Shown here one piece after another: positions 42,865-51,158 of a stretch of 64,000 bases of DNA. A program made the position numbers and the translations under genes. Below the pieces are notes generated by a model. That model made no database searches and was not told where the DNA came from. It saw nothing but the letters and a program-made list of their open reading frames with translations. The stretch's first letter is position 1; every line of letters begins with the position of its first letter. The DNA comes from Variovorax sp. 770b2 (GTDB lineage: Bacteria; Pseudomonadota; Gammaproteobacteria; Burkholderiales; Burkholderiaceae_C). The stretch covers positions 591,796 to 655,795 of the forward strand of contig NZ_FOXJ01000001.1 of NCBI RefSeq assembly GCF_900115685.1, written 5' to 3'.

Positions 42865-44676
42865 CTAGGCCGGCGCCGTCATGCGCTGCAGCAGTGGTTG
42901 CCGCGCGAGCACCTCGTCGCGTGGGCCGTGGTCCAGCACGCGGCCGGCCTCCATCAACACCACAGTGTCAAAGCGCTCGAGCAGGCTCAGCCGGTGGATC
43001 GACGCGATCACGCAGGCGTTGGGGAATGCATTGGCGATGCGTTCGAGCACCCGCGCTTCGGTGTTGGCGTCGAGCGCGCTGGTCGGCTCGTCGAGCAGCA
43101 GCAGCGAACTGCCTTCCGCCGCGAGCACGCCGCGCGCCAGGCACAGTCGCTGGCGCTGTCCGCCCGACATGTTGAAGCCGCGCTCCGACACGGCCGTATC
43201 GAGGTCGCCGCGGTTCGCCTTCAGCACCTCGTCGAAGGTGCTGGTGTGCAGCGCCGCGAGCAGCCGCGCGTCGTCCGCCGGCTGGCCGAAGGCGAGGTTC
43301 TCGCGCACGCTGGCCTCGAAGAGTTCGGTCTCCTGCGGGATCAGCGTGGCGAGGCGGCGCAGCTGCGGCCAGTCGACCGGTTGGCCGTCGAGCGTGAGCG
43401 TGCCGGCGTGCGGCGCGTAGAGGCCGGCGAGCACGCGCAGCAGCGTGCTCTTGCCGCCGCCGCTCGGGCCGACGAGCGCCACGCGCTGGCCGCGGCGCAG
43501 GGCGAGGGCCACGTCGTGCAGGCCGCTGCGCGGCGGCTCGGCCGCCTCAGCGATGGGTTCGCCGCGCGGCGCGTAGTTCCACTGCAGCGCATCGATGCCC
43601 AGGTGCGTCCACGCCGCGCCGGCGTCGATGCGCTCGCGCTCGGGCACCTCCTCGGGCGCGGTGGAGAGCACGTCGCCCGAGGGCGCCTGCCAGATCGGCT
43701 CGGCGCTCGTGTAGTCGGTGTGCATGCGCGCGAAGAAGCTGAAGTTGGCGGCCACCGAAGTCACCACGCCAGCCGCCTGCTGCGCGTACTGGTAGATCAT
43801 GAACACCGCGCCCAGCATCACCGCCTGGCCCGGCGTGCGCGCCTGCCACACGTAGATGACGACCAGCCCCCAGGTCAGCGCCAGCCCCATCAGGTCGACC
43901 GCGAACCACTTGCCCTCGTTGAGCACCACGGTGCGCTTGAGCGGCAGCGAAATCGCCGCCATGCGACGGCGCAGCAGGAGGCGCGAGGCACCCTGCAGCC
44001 GCAGGCCGATCACCGTCGAGGCGTTGCCCAGGAAGTCGAGCAGCGCGGACACATAGCGCCGGTCGGCATCGTTCTCGGCGCGCGCGAGCTTCATCAGCGC
44101 GCGGTCGATGCGCACGATCACCAGCCCGATCAGCACATAGCCCGCAAGCGCCGTCGCGCCGCTGGTGCGCGACAGCAGCGCCAGCGCCACCAGCGGCCCG
44201 ACGAAGTTGACCGCGTTGGTGAGCCAGATGAACTGGTTCTGCGCGAAGTCCGCCAGCGCGCGGCTGGCCTGGTGCACGCGGTGCTGCAACTCGCCCGAAT
44301 GGTGGCCGTCGTGCCAGGCCAGCGGCGCGGCGGCGATGCGCGCATAGAGTTCGTCGGCCAGCCGCTCGCGCACCTTCAGGCCGACGTTGCGCTCCAGGAT
44401 GCGGCCCGGCCCGTGCAGTGCCCAGGCACCCACGTACACCGCGGCCAGCGTGCCGATCCAGCGGCCGGCGCCGCCGAAGTCGCTGCGCTGCAGCGCGTTG
44501 ATGGCCTGGCCCGCGAGGTAGGGGAGCGTGAGGCGGATCAGCTGCGAGGACGCGAGCAGCGCGGTGGCGCCCAGCAGTTGCCCGCGCGCGCCGGCCGCGA
44601 AGTGCCAGAGCGCCGCATAGAGCGCGCGGATCGCGTTGGCGGGGTCGTTCGTCTCGGTCGTCGTCTTCTTCTGCAT
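42865..44676 (-). CDS. ABC exporter, fused transmembrane and ATPase domains
   Basis: A 603-residue half-transporter: about 330 residues with some six membrane helices, then an ATPase domain with Walker A GPSGGGKST, signature MSGGQRQRLCLARG and Walker B LLLLDEPTSALD. The Gly in place of the common Cys/Ser in Walker A is normal variation. Function could be lipid or drug export. Six bases separate it from the upstream alkB stop, so they may be co-transcribed. Confidence 0.9.
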   Translation of the reverse strand: MQKKTTTETNDPANAIRALYAALWHFAAGARGQLLGATALLASSQLIRLTLPYLAGQAINALQRSDFGGAGRWIGTLAAVYVGAWALHGPGRILERNVGLKVRERLADELYARIAAAPLAWHDGHHSGELQHRVHQASRALADFAQNQFIWLTNAVNFVGPLVALALLSRTSGATALAGYVLIGLVIVRIDRALMKLARAENDADRRYVSALLDFLGNASTVIGLRLQGASRLLLRRRMAAISLPLKRTVVLNEGKWFAVDLMGLALTWGLVVIYVWQARTPGQAVMLGAVFMIYQYAQQAAGVVTSVAANFSFFARMHTDYTSAEPIWQAPSGDVLSTAPEEVPERERIDAGAAWTHLGIDALQWNYAPRGEPIAEAAEPPRSGLHDVALALRRGQRVALVGPSGGGKSTLLRVLAGLYAPHAGTLTLDGQPVDWPQLRRLATLIPQETELFEASVRENLAFGQPADDARLLAALHTSTFDEVLKANRGDLDTAVSERGFNMSGGQRQRLCLARGVLAAEGSSLLLLDEPTSALDANTEARVLERIANAFPNACVIASIHRLSLLERFDTVVLMEAGRVLDHGPRDEVLARQPLLQRMTAPA

Positions 44677-44682
44677 GCGTGG

Positions 44683-45330
44683 TCAGCCGGCCTTCCGGAA
44701 CGTGAGGTTGATGCGCAGGCTGCCCAGCGCCGGGTGCGGCTGGTCCTTCAGCGGCAGCACGCCGTGGTAACGCAGCCGGTCCTCGCCGCCCCAGACCACG
44801 ACATCGCCGTGCGCGAGCGCAATGCGCGCGGCCTTGTCGCCGCGCGCGTGGCCGCCGAACAGGAACACGGCCGGCATGCCGAGCGAGACCGAGACGATGG
44901 GCGCGCCGTAGTCATGCTCGTCCTTGTCCTGGTGCAGCGAGAGCCGCGCGCCGGGTTCGTAGCGGTTGACCAGGCAGGCATCGGGCGCGAAGTCCTCGAA
45001 GCCGGCCGCCGATGCGGCCTCGCGGGCCAGGCGCGCGAACGATCCGGGCATGGCGGGCCACGGTCGTCCGGTGTCGGGATCGATGGCGCTGTAGCGGTAG
45101 CCGCGGCGGTCGCTGGTCCAGCCCAAGGCGCCGCAATTGGTGAGCGCGACCGACATCGTGAAGCCGCCGGGCGTGACCAGGTGGCGGAAGGGTGCGCGTT
45201 CTTCCAGGGCGTGGATCGCGGGGAGCAACTCGTCGACGAAGGGCAGGGCGAAGCCGGGCAGCACGAAGGCGCCGGGCCCGATCGCTTCGCGGGCGCTGCG
45301 GGGAGGGTCGTCGAAAAGGTCGAGCGTCAT
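44683..45330 (-). CDS. alkB: AlkB-type alpha-ketoglutarate-dependent DNA repair dioxygenase
   Basis: A 215-residue Fe(II)/2-oxoglutarate enzyme that removes alkyl groups from DNA bases. The iron-binding HxD is in SLHQDKDE and the distal His in LRYHGVLP; the terminal RINLTFRKAG holds the 2-oxoglutarate arginines (RxNxTxR). Length equals E. coli AlkB (216). A GC-rich hairpin lies just upstream of the start. Confidence 0.93.
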   Translation of the reverse strand: MTLDLFDDPPRSAREAIGPGAFVLPGFALPFVDELLPAIHALEERAPFRHLVTPGGFTMSVALTNCGALGWTSDRRGYRYSAIDPDTGRPWPAMPGSFARLAREAASAAGFEDFAPDACLVNRYEPGARLSLHQDKDEHDYGAPIVSVSLGMPAVFLFGGHARGDKAARIALAHGDVVVWGGEDRLRYHGVLPLKDQPHPALGSLRINLTFRKAG

Positions 45331-45337
45331 GCGGCGG

Positions 45338-45357
45338 GCCGGCCTTCGCGGGCCGGC
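45338..45357 (-). terminator. GC-rich hairpin between small exported-protein gene and alkB
   Basis: GCCGGCC (45338-45344), loop TTCGCG, GGCCGGC (45351-45357): a 7-bp stem with no T tract. It could attenuate transcription between the small gene at 45377-45778 and alkB, or be incidental in GC-rich DNA. Confidence 0.3.
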
Positions 45358-45376
45358 GCGGATACCAGTGCAGGCC

Positions 45377-45778
45377 TTAGCGGACCGTCGACATCACGGT
45401 GGCCCGGCACCGCGGCTGGTCGCGGGGGGCGAGCAGGTTGCAGTTGTTGAGGGCGCGCTCCTGCATGTCGCTCAGCTTGGGGCGTTCCTGCTGATACTGC
45501 GGCTGCCGCTGGTATTCGGGCACATAGACCGGCGCGGGCTCCTGCCAGCGCTGGCGGCGTTCGTATTCGCGGCGCTGGTCGTATTCACGCCGCTCGTACT
45601 CGCGGCGGTCCTCCCGCTCGCGGTCGTTACGAAGCCGCCACATGCATGAGTTGAAGTCCATGCCCGAGCGTCCGCTGGCGCAGTAGCGGCGGTCGTTTTC
45701 GTAGACGTAGTCGCCCTGGGCCATGGCGGGGATGGCGCTCATGAGGCCGAGGAATGCGAAGAGAGCGAGTTTTTTCAT
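45377..45778 (-). CDS. small exported Arg/Tyr/Glu-rich protein, paralogue of the lipoprotein at 48220
   Basis: A 133-residue protein with a Sec signal (KKLALFAFLGLMSAIPAMAQ). A cysteine-containing segment (NDRRYCASGRSGMDFNSCMW) follows, then a highly charged Arg/Glu/Tyr-rich linker from tandem REYERR-like units. The C-terminal 34-residue module starts LSDMQERALNNC and ends RCRATVMSTVR. That module is shared, nearly intact, with the protein at 48220-48477. Probably periplasmic; function unknown. Confidence 0.82.
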   Translation of the reverse strand: MKKLALFAFLGLMSAIPAMAQGDYVYENDRRYCASGRSGMDFNSCMWRLRNDREREDRREYERREYDQRREYERRQRWQEPAPVYVPEYQRQPQYQQERPKLSDMQERALNNCNLLAPRDQPRCRATVMSTVR

Positions 45779-46066
45779 GATGCGTGGCCTGTTCTGTGAT
45801 TGCCGGATGTCTGTGCAGTGTGAAAGGTCTGCCGTGGGCCGAATGTAGCCGGTCGTCCTGCACGAACGTAGGGTCGAGGCTGCCGGCGTTCGCACGGATG
45901 CCTGCTCAACGCCCGGGAACCGCGGCCGGTCGACGCGGCCGGCCATGAACGGCGCTTGTCGGACCCATGCACGACCCGCATCTGGCCGCATCCCATGAAC
46001 ACGTGAAGTAGTGCTAAGGGATTCACTTATTGAAACGGACAGCCAAAAGTCTATGGTCGAGCGACC

Positions 46067-46336
46067 ATGGACACCGTGCGCCTAGACATCCACGTGCCCG
46101 AAGGTTGGGTGTGCTGGATCGAGCTCGCCCGCACCCCCCACGGCACCTATGCGGGGCTCGCGGAGCTGAGCCACCAGGGCGTTGCGCGCTGCGCGCTGGT
46201 GATCACCCAGCAACTGTCGTGGGAGTCGGCCGTGGAGCGCGCGACGGTGCGGGCGGACCACTTCGTGCGGCAATGGATGCCGCAGCGCGGCCCCGGGAGC
46301 GATGTCTCGGGCCCCACGATTCCCGGCGACGCCTGA
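46067..46336 (+). CDS. small conserved protein, paralogue of the gene at 27168
   Basis: An 89-residue soluble protein. The first 71 residues align gap-free to the 27168 protein, with 38 identities by hand count. Conserved blocks are TPHGTY, GVARCALVIT, and RADHFVRQW. The C-terminal ~18 residues (GPGSDVSGPTIPGDA) are extra. No signal peptide or known domain. The 288 bases upstream hold no other gene. Confidence 0.75.
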   Translation: MDTVRLDIHVPEGWVCWIELARTPHGTYAGLAELSHQGVARCALVITQQLSWESAVERATVRADHFVRQWMPQRGPGSDVSGPTIPGDA

Positions 46337-46459
46337 GCGCTGCACGCCGAGCGGTGCCGCAAGGGAGCTTCGGCGACGGCGCGCGCTCATGGTAGAAACC
46401 GCGAGCCGCGGATGTCCTCCCATTGCGCTTCGTGCGCTTGCCCCACCTCTCTCGCTTCC

Positions 46460-48085
46460 ATGTTCCACCTCCCTGATCGGGTTGAAAAACCGTGCGCCCG
46501 GTGGCTGGCGTGGCTGATCGCCGGCATCGCCGCACTCTGCATGGCCGGTTGCGCGGGCCTGCCCACCGACGTGCAGCGCAAGCCCTCGATGGCCATCGCC
46601 GACGGCGCGGACACCCTGCTTGGCCGCCTCGTGAAAGCGGCCGCGCCGCCCGGCGAACCGCTGAGCGGATTCCGCCTGCTGCCGATGCCGCAGTTCTCGC
46701 TGCATGCGCGCATCGAACTCGCGCGCCGCGCGCAGCGCTCCATCGACGTGCAGTACTACCTCGTGCAGAACGACGAGACCGGCCGCTACCTGCTGCGCGC
46801 CCTGCGCGACGCGGCCGACCGCGGCGTGCGCGTGCGCCTCCTGGTGGACGACCTCTACACGGCGGGCGCCGATCCGCTGTTCACCAGCTTTGCCTCGCAC
46901 CCGAACGTCGAAGTGCGCCTGTTCAACCCGTTCCCGGCGGGGCGCGACCGCTTCGGCACGCGCTGGGCCGCGTCGCTGTTCGACTTCGACCGCGTGCACC
47001 GCCGCATGCACAACAAGCTGTACGTGGTGGACAACACGATGGCGGTCATGGGCGGGCGCAACATCGCCAACGAGTATTTCCTGCGCGACGGGGGATCGAA
47101 CTTCATCGACATCGACACGCTGGTGGCCGGCGCCGTGGTGCCCCGGCTGTCGTCGCTGTTCGACATGTACTGGAACAGCCCCTACGTGTACCCGATCGAA
47201 TCGCTGGTGGCCAAGGGCAGCGAATCGGCGAGGGAGCTGCGCGAGCGCTTCGATCGCCTGACCAGCGGGCCGGAGACGCTGCATCCCGAGGAGCCGGGCT
47301 CCACCGACCTGCTGGGCAACAACCCGCTGGCCAAGGACCTGGACGCGGGCACGCTGAAGCTGGTCTGGGCGCGCGCCGAGGCCTATGCCGACCCGCCGGC
47401 CAAGGCCCTCGCGCCCACGCCCGAGGCGCGCGGCCTGCCGGCCGACGAGGCGAGCGACAGCGTGCTCTACAACGTGCGGCGGTATCTGCGCGGCGCGCAG
47501 AGCGAGATCATGCAGACCACGCCCTACCTGATTCCCGGGCGCGGCGGCATGGAGTCGATCCGCATCATCCGCGGCAACGGCGTGAGCTACAGCATCGTGA
47601 CCAATTCGCTGGCCGCCACCGACGAGTCGCTGGTGCACATCGGCTACCGGCGCTACCGCGCCCAGATGCTGCGGCTGGGCGTGGAGCTCTACGAGCTCAG
47701 CCCCAAGCGGGTGGAGGAGACCAAGCGCTTCGGCATGTACGGCTCGGCCAGCGGGCGGCTGCACGGCAAGTCGGCGGTGATCGACCGCAAGACGGTGTTC
47801 ATCGGCTCGATGAATTTCGATCCGCGCTCGGAGCTGCACAACACCGAGATCGGCATCTTCATCTTCAGCCCGCAGATCGCGCAGCAGCTCACCAGCCTGA
47901 TCGGCTTCATCCGCCTGGACGGCGCCTACCAGTTGCAGCTGGGCTCCGGGGGCGGCATCGAATGGGTGAGCCCGGCGTCGGGCGATGCGGCCGACACCAT
48001 CCTGCACACGGAGCCCGAAACGCATTTCTGGGCGCGCTGGAAGCTGGAGCTGCTGGCGCCGCTGGTGCCCGAGAGCCTGCTCTAG
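46460..48085 (+). CDS. phospholipase D-family lipoprotein (cardiolipin synthase C-like)
   Basis: A 541-residue envelope protein with a lipoprotein signal (AGIAALCMAGCAG). Both HKD motifs are intact: MHNKLYVVD followed by MGGRN, and LHGKSAVID followed by IGSMNFD. The overall layout and the end (LLAPLVPESLL) resemble ClsC/YmdC, which make cardiolipin or transfer phosphatidyl groups. The ATG at 46460 is chosen because the signal peptide fits; one upstream ATG adds 16 residues. The TAG stop is followed in frame by a 15-codon hydrophobic stretch before TGA. Confidence 0.88.
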   Translation: MFHLPDRVEKPCARWLAWLIAGIAALCMAGCAGLPTDVQRKPSMAIADGADTLLGRLVKAAAPPGEPLSGFRLLPMPQFSLHARIELARRAQRSIDVQYYLVQNDETGRYLLRALRDAADRGVRVRLLVDDLYTAGADPLFTSFASHPNVEVRLFNPFPAGRDRFGTRWAASLFDFDRVHRRMHNKLYVVDNTMAVMGGRNIANEYFLRDGGSNFIDIDTLVAGAVVPRLSSLFDMYWNSPYVYPIESLVAKGSESARELRERFDRLTSGPETLHPEEPGSTDLLGNNPLAKDLDAGTLKLVWARAEAYADPPAKALAPTPEARGLPADEASDSVLYNVRRYLRGAQSEIMQTTPYLIPGRGGMESIRIIRGNGVSYSIVTNSLAATDESLVHIGYRRYRAQMLRLGVELYELSPKRVEETKRFGMYGSASGRLHGKSAVIDRKTVFIGSMNFDPRSELHNTEIGIFIFSPQIAQQLTSLIGFIRLDGAYQLQLGSGGGIEWVSPASGDAADTILHTEPETHFWARWKLELLAPLVPESLL

Positions 48086-48219
48086 GTTCTGGTCGGCCTG
48101 TTGCTGCTGATCTGCCCGCTGATCCCCTGGTGATCCAGCCGGTGATCGATCGGATGGCAAAAGGCCTTGATCGATGGCGCGGCGCTCGTTGCCCGGTGCC
48201 CGCTCGTCGGCGGATGTGC

Positions 48220-48477
48220 CTAGCGGACCGTCGACATGACCGTCGCGCGGCAGCGCGCACGGTCCTGGCGGGTGGGCAGCACGATGCAGTTGTCCAGCGC
48301 ACGCTGCTGCATGTCGCTCAGGCGCGGGCCCTCGCGCGGGGCTTCCCGCTCGGGCTCGTAGTAGGGCCGCGGCGGCGGGCGGCCGTAGTAGTCGTAATCG
48401 CGGTCCCGGCCCTGGCGGGTCGTTTCGCAACCCGCAAGGCTCAGCGCCAGAAGGCTGCCCCAAAGAATCAGACGCAA
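48220..48477 (-). CDS. small lipoprotein, paralogue of the protein at 45377
   Basis: An 85-residue lipoprotein if started at TTG 48477, which has GGAG eight bases upstream and gives a compact signal (RLILWGSLLALSLAGC). A longer ATG start at 48510 adds 11 polar residues and lacks a good site. After a Tyr/Pro/Arg-rich linker comes the C-terminal module (LSDMQQRALDNC to RCRATVMSTVR) shared with 45377-45778. Function unknown. Confidence 0.78.
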   Translation of the reverse strand: MRLILWGSLLALSLAGCETTRQGRDRDYDYYGRPPPRPYYEPEREAPREGPRLSDMQQRALDNCIVLPTRQDRARCRATVMSTVR

Positions 48478-48601
48478 GTTCGTTCTCCGTTTCGAAGGGG
48501 AGGGCTGCAAGATGTGCCCCGCCCCGGTCGCACGCAGCTTAGTGCGTATGGCGGAAATAGCCTGAAGGAAAGATGAAATGCGGCTGGCTGCCGCCGACTG
48601 C

Positions 48602-49105
48602 TCAATCCTGCAGGCGTCCGTTCAGATAAGGCTCGGGATCGACGGCGGTGCCGTTCTTTCGGATCTCGAAATGCAGCTTCACGCGATCGGCATCGCTGCG
48701 GCCCATCTCGGCGATCTTCTCGCCCTGGCGCACGACCGCGTTTTCCTTCACGAGGATGGTCTGCGCGTGGGCGTAGGCCGTGAGGAAGGTGTCGTTGTGC
48801 TTGACGATGACCATGTTGCCGTAGGAGCGCAGTTCGCCGCCCACATACACCACGCGGCCGTCGGCCGACGCCACGATCGGGTCGCCCAGGTTGCCCGCGA
48901 TGTCCAGCCCCTTGTTGCGCACGCCGTCGAAGCGGCCGATGGTGGTGCCGCTCGCGGGGCGGATGAAGAGCGCCTGTTTCTGCACGGGGGGCGTGGCCGT
49001 CTGGCCGGGCCGGGCCGGCGGCAGGGGCGTGGTGGTGCAGGCGGCGAGGGCGGCGGCAACCAGCGCTGCGGCGCCGGTGCGGAAAAGAAAAGTCTGGATG
49101 TGCAT
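48602..49105 (-). CDS. LytM/M23-domain lipoprotein, NlpD-like and probably non-catalytic
   Basis: A 167-residue lipoprotein (signal ending LAAALAACTT). The M23 domain has NKGLDIAG where active enzymes have His, and LHFEIR where active enzymes have HxH, so two zinc ligands are missing. This degenerate pattern is that of NlpD/EnvC, which activate amidases for septal cell-wall splitting. There is no LysM domain, unlike E. coli NlpD. It is not next to rpoS or pcm. Confidence 0.85.
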   Translation of the reverse strand: MHIQTFLFRTGAAALVAAALAACTTTPLPPARPGQTATPPVQKQALFIRPASGTTIGRFDGVRNKGLDIAGNLGDPIVASADGRVVYVGGELRSYGNMVIVKHNDTFLTAYAHAQTILVKENAVVRQGEKIAEMGRSDADRVKLHFEIRKNGTAVDPEPYLNGRLQD

Positions 49106-49233
49106 GGCGCTGTTGGAACGGGTTCGTTGCGGAGGGTTCCTGCGGTCTGGCGCGCCGGGCGCGCCACGCGGGGAATGCTAGCAAACTCGTGCGTACCCTC
49201 TGGAAGAGCGGAATGCGCGAAGGGCTATCGCGG

Positions 49234-49722
49234 CTATTTCAGCGGAATCGGCGTGCCGCGATCGATGGGCACCGCGGTCACGCTGTTCTTGGGCGAACCG
49301 TCGATCAGGAGGTCCGAGTAGGTGAGGTAAACCAGCGTGTTGCGCTTGGCATCGACCATGCGCACCACGCGCAGGCGCTTGAAGAGCACCGAGAGCCGTT
49401 CGCTGTACACCTCCTCGCGCTTGGGCAATGGCTGGGTGACATTGACTGGCCCGACCTGGCGGCAGGCGATGGAGGCCTCGGCCTTGTCCTCGGCCACGCC
49501 GAACGCACCGGCAATGCCGCCCGTCTTGGCGCGCGAGACATAGCAGGTCACGCCGTTGACCTTGGGGTCGTCGTAGGCCTCGATCACGATCTTGTGGTCG
49601 GGGCCGATGAGCTTGAAGGCGGTGTCGACTTCGCCCACCGTTTCGGCCCTGGCCGCCGAGGCGGCCAGCGCAAAGCCGAGGCTGGCGCCGCACAAGAGGG
49701 TGGCGCGGAGTGTCTTGTTCAT
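49234..49722 (-). CDS. creA: CreA family protein
   Basis: A 162-residue exported protein with Sec signal (RATLLCGASLGFALAASAARA). The family core is GEVDTAFKLIGPDHKI, GVTCYVSRAKTGGI, EASIACRQVG. CreA proteins are widespread and periplasmic, but their function is not established. The start at 49722 follows a Nudix hydrolase gene on the same strand by 8 bases. Confidence 0.9.
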   Translation of the reverse strand: MNKTLRATLLCGASLGFALAASAARAETVGEVDTAFKLIGPDHKIVIEAYDDPKVNGVTCYVSRAKTGGIAGAFGVAEDKAEASIACRQVGPVNVTQPLPKREEVYSERLSVLFKRLRVVRMVDAKRNTLVYLTYSDLLIDGSPKNSVTAVPIDRGTPIPLK

Positions 49723-49730
49723 GAGGTTCG

Positions 49731-50282
49731 TCAAACGATGCTGAGCTCGTGCACGCGGTCGAAACTGCCGCGGCGCCGGTCTTCGAAGAAATGTTCCAGC
49801 GCCTCTCGCACGGTGCGAAAGGCGATCTCGTCCCAGGGAATCTCTTCCTCGGTGAAGAGCTTCGCCTCGATGGTCTCGTGGCCCGGATCGAACGTGTCGT
49901 CCAGGAGCCGCGCGCGGTAGAACAGGTGGACCTGGCCCACGCGCACCACGCTGATCACCGCGAACAGGCCCTGCATCTCGAAGTTCGCGCCGGCCTCTTC
50001 GTCGGTCTCCCGGGCAGCGCCCTGGGCGGCCGATTCCTCCAGCTCCATGAAGCCGGCCGGCAGCGTCCACTTGCCCCAGCGCGGCTCGATGTTGCGCTTG
50101 CACAGCAGCACCTTGTCGCCCAGGACCGGGATGGTGCCCACCACGTTCAGCGGGTTCTCGTAGTGGATCGTGTGGCAGGCCGGGCAGACGGCGCGCGGCT
50201 TGGTGTCGCCGTCGTCCGGGATGCGGTAGACCACCGCGGTGCCGCAGTTCTTGCAGTGCTTGATGGGGACGCGCAGGAGCAT
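49731..50282 (-). CDS. Nudix hydrolase with N-terminal zinc ribbon
   Basis: A 183-residue pyrophosphohydrolase. A zinc ribbon at residues 10-36 (Cys10, Cys13, Cys33, Cys36) precedes the Nudix box GFMELEESAAQGAARETDEEAG, of which G-x5-E-x7-RE-x2-EE-x-G is complete. The ribbon plus Nudix layout recalls NudC-like and ADP-ribose or FAD/NADH hydrolases, but this one is shorter than NudC. It lies between the FAH-family gene (17 bases) and creA (8 bases), likely in one transcript. Confidence 0.9.
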   Translation of the reverse strand: MLLRVPIKHCKNCGTAVVYRIPDDGDTKPRAVCPACHTIHYENPLNVVGTIPVLGDKVLLCKRNIEPRWGKWTLPAGFMELEESAAQGAARETDEEAGANFEMQGLFAVISVVRVGQVHLFYRARLLDDTFDPGHETIEAKLFTEEEIPWDEIAFRTVREALEHFFEDRRRGSFDRVHELSIV

Positions 50283-50299
50283 GGGCGGTGCTGCCGTCT

Positions 50300-51001
50300 T
50301 CAGGCGATCTTGACCGTGAGCGTCGGCAGGCCGGCGACGGCGCCGACCAGCGTGTCGCCCGAGACCACGGCGGCCACGCCTTCGGGCGTGCCGCTGTAGA
50401 TCAGGTCGCCCGGTTGCAGCTCCCAGGCGGCCGACAGGTGCTCGATGGTCTCGGCCACGTTCCAGATCAGCTTGCTCACGGTGCTGCGCTGGCGGTCGGT
50501 GCCGTTCACCTGCAGCGAGATTTCGGCGTTCTCGGCATCGCCGGCCTGGGCTACCGGCACGATCGGGCCGATGGGCGCGCTCTGCTCGAAGCCCTTGCCG
50601 ATGTCCCAGGGGCGGCCCTGCTTCTTCATCTCGCCCTGCAGGTCGCGGCGCGTCATGTCCAGGCCCACGGCGTAGCCGTAGATGTGCTTGTGCGCGTCGG
50701 CGGCCAAGATGTTTTTGCCGCCTGTGCCGATGGCGACCACGAGTTCGATCTCGTGGTGCAGGTTCTTGGTGAGCGAGGGGTAGGCCATGGTGCCGGTCTG
50801 GCCTTCGTCGACCACCACCAGCGCGTCGGTGGGCTTCATGAAGAAGAAGGGCGGCTCGCGGCCGGTGAAACCCATTTCCTTGGCGTGATCTTCGTAGTTG
50901 CGGCCCACGCAGTAGATGCGGTGCACCGGAAAGCGGGCGGCATGTCCGGCCACCGGAACCGAAACGGTGGCGGGCGGGGCGAAAACAAACTCGGAAGCCA
51001 T
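50300..51001 (-). CDS. fumarylacetoacetate hydrolase family protein
   Basis: A 233-residue hydrolase of the FAH fold. Metal and substrate residues are recognisable in YCVGRNYEDHAKEMG, HHEIELVVAIG and GLDMTRRDLQ. The size and motifs fit fumarylpyruvate hydrolase or acylpyruvase (FAHD1-like) rather than true fumarylacetoacetase (about 420 residues). A zeta-class isomerase gene lies about 1.1 kb away, divergent, which supports the gentisate route (maleylpyruvate to fumarylpyruvate to fumarate and pyruvate); this pairing is inference. Confidence 0.88.
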   Translation of the reverse strand: MASEFVFAPPATVSVPVAGHAARFPVHRIYCVGRNYEDHAKEMGFTGREPPFFFMKPTDALVVVDEGQTGTMAYPSLTKNLHHEIELVVAIGTGGKNILAADAHKHIYGYAVGLDMTRRDLQGEMKKQGRPWDIGKGFEQSAPIGPIVPVAQAGDAENAEISLQVNGTDRQRSTVSKLIWNVAETIEHLSAAWELQPGDLIYSGTPEGVAAVVSGDTLVGAVAGLPTLTVKIA

Positions 51002-51158
51002 TGCGACGTGTCCTTTTTCAGCGAAACGGGAGGGGAGACCGGCAGTGTGCCAGAGGCGGGGCGGGGTTGCCGGAGCGCTGGAAACGGGATTTCCGGGCGC
51101 TTCACAATAGGCGTCCTGCGTGTCCTTCGAACTATTTCCTCGAATTCCCCGCCACACC

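Noticed and set aside
45570..45640. Arg/Glu codon repeats as a CRISPR-like or satellite array
   Set aside because: Imperfect short coding repeats (REYERR-type) inside a gene; no regular spacers.
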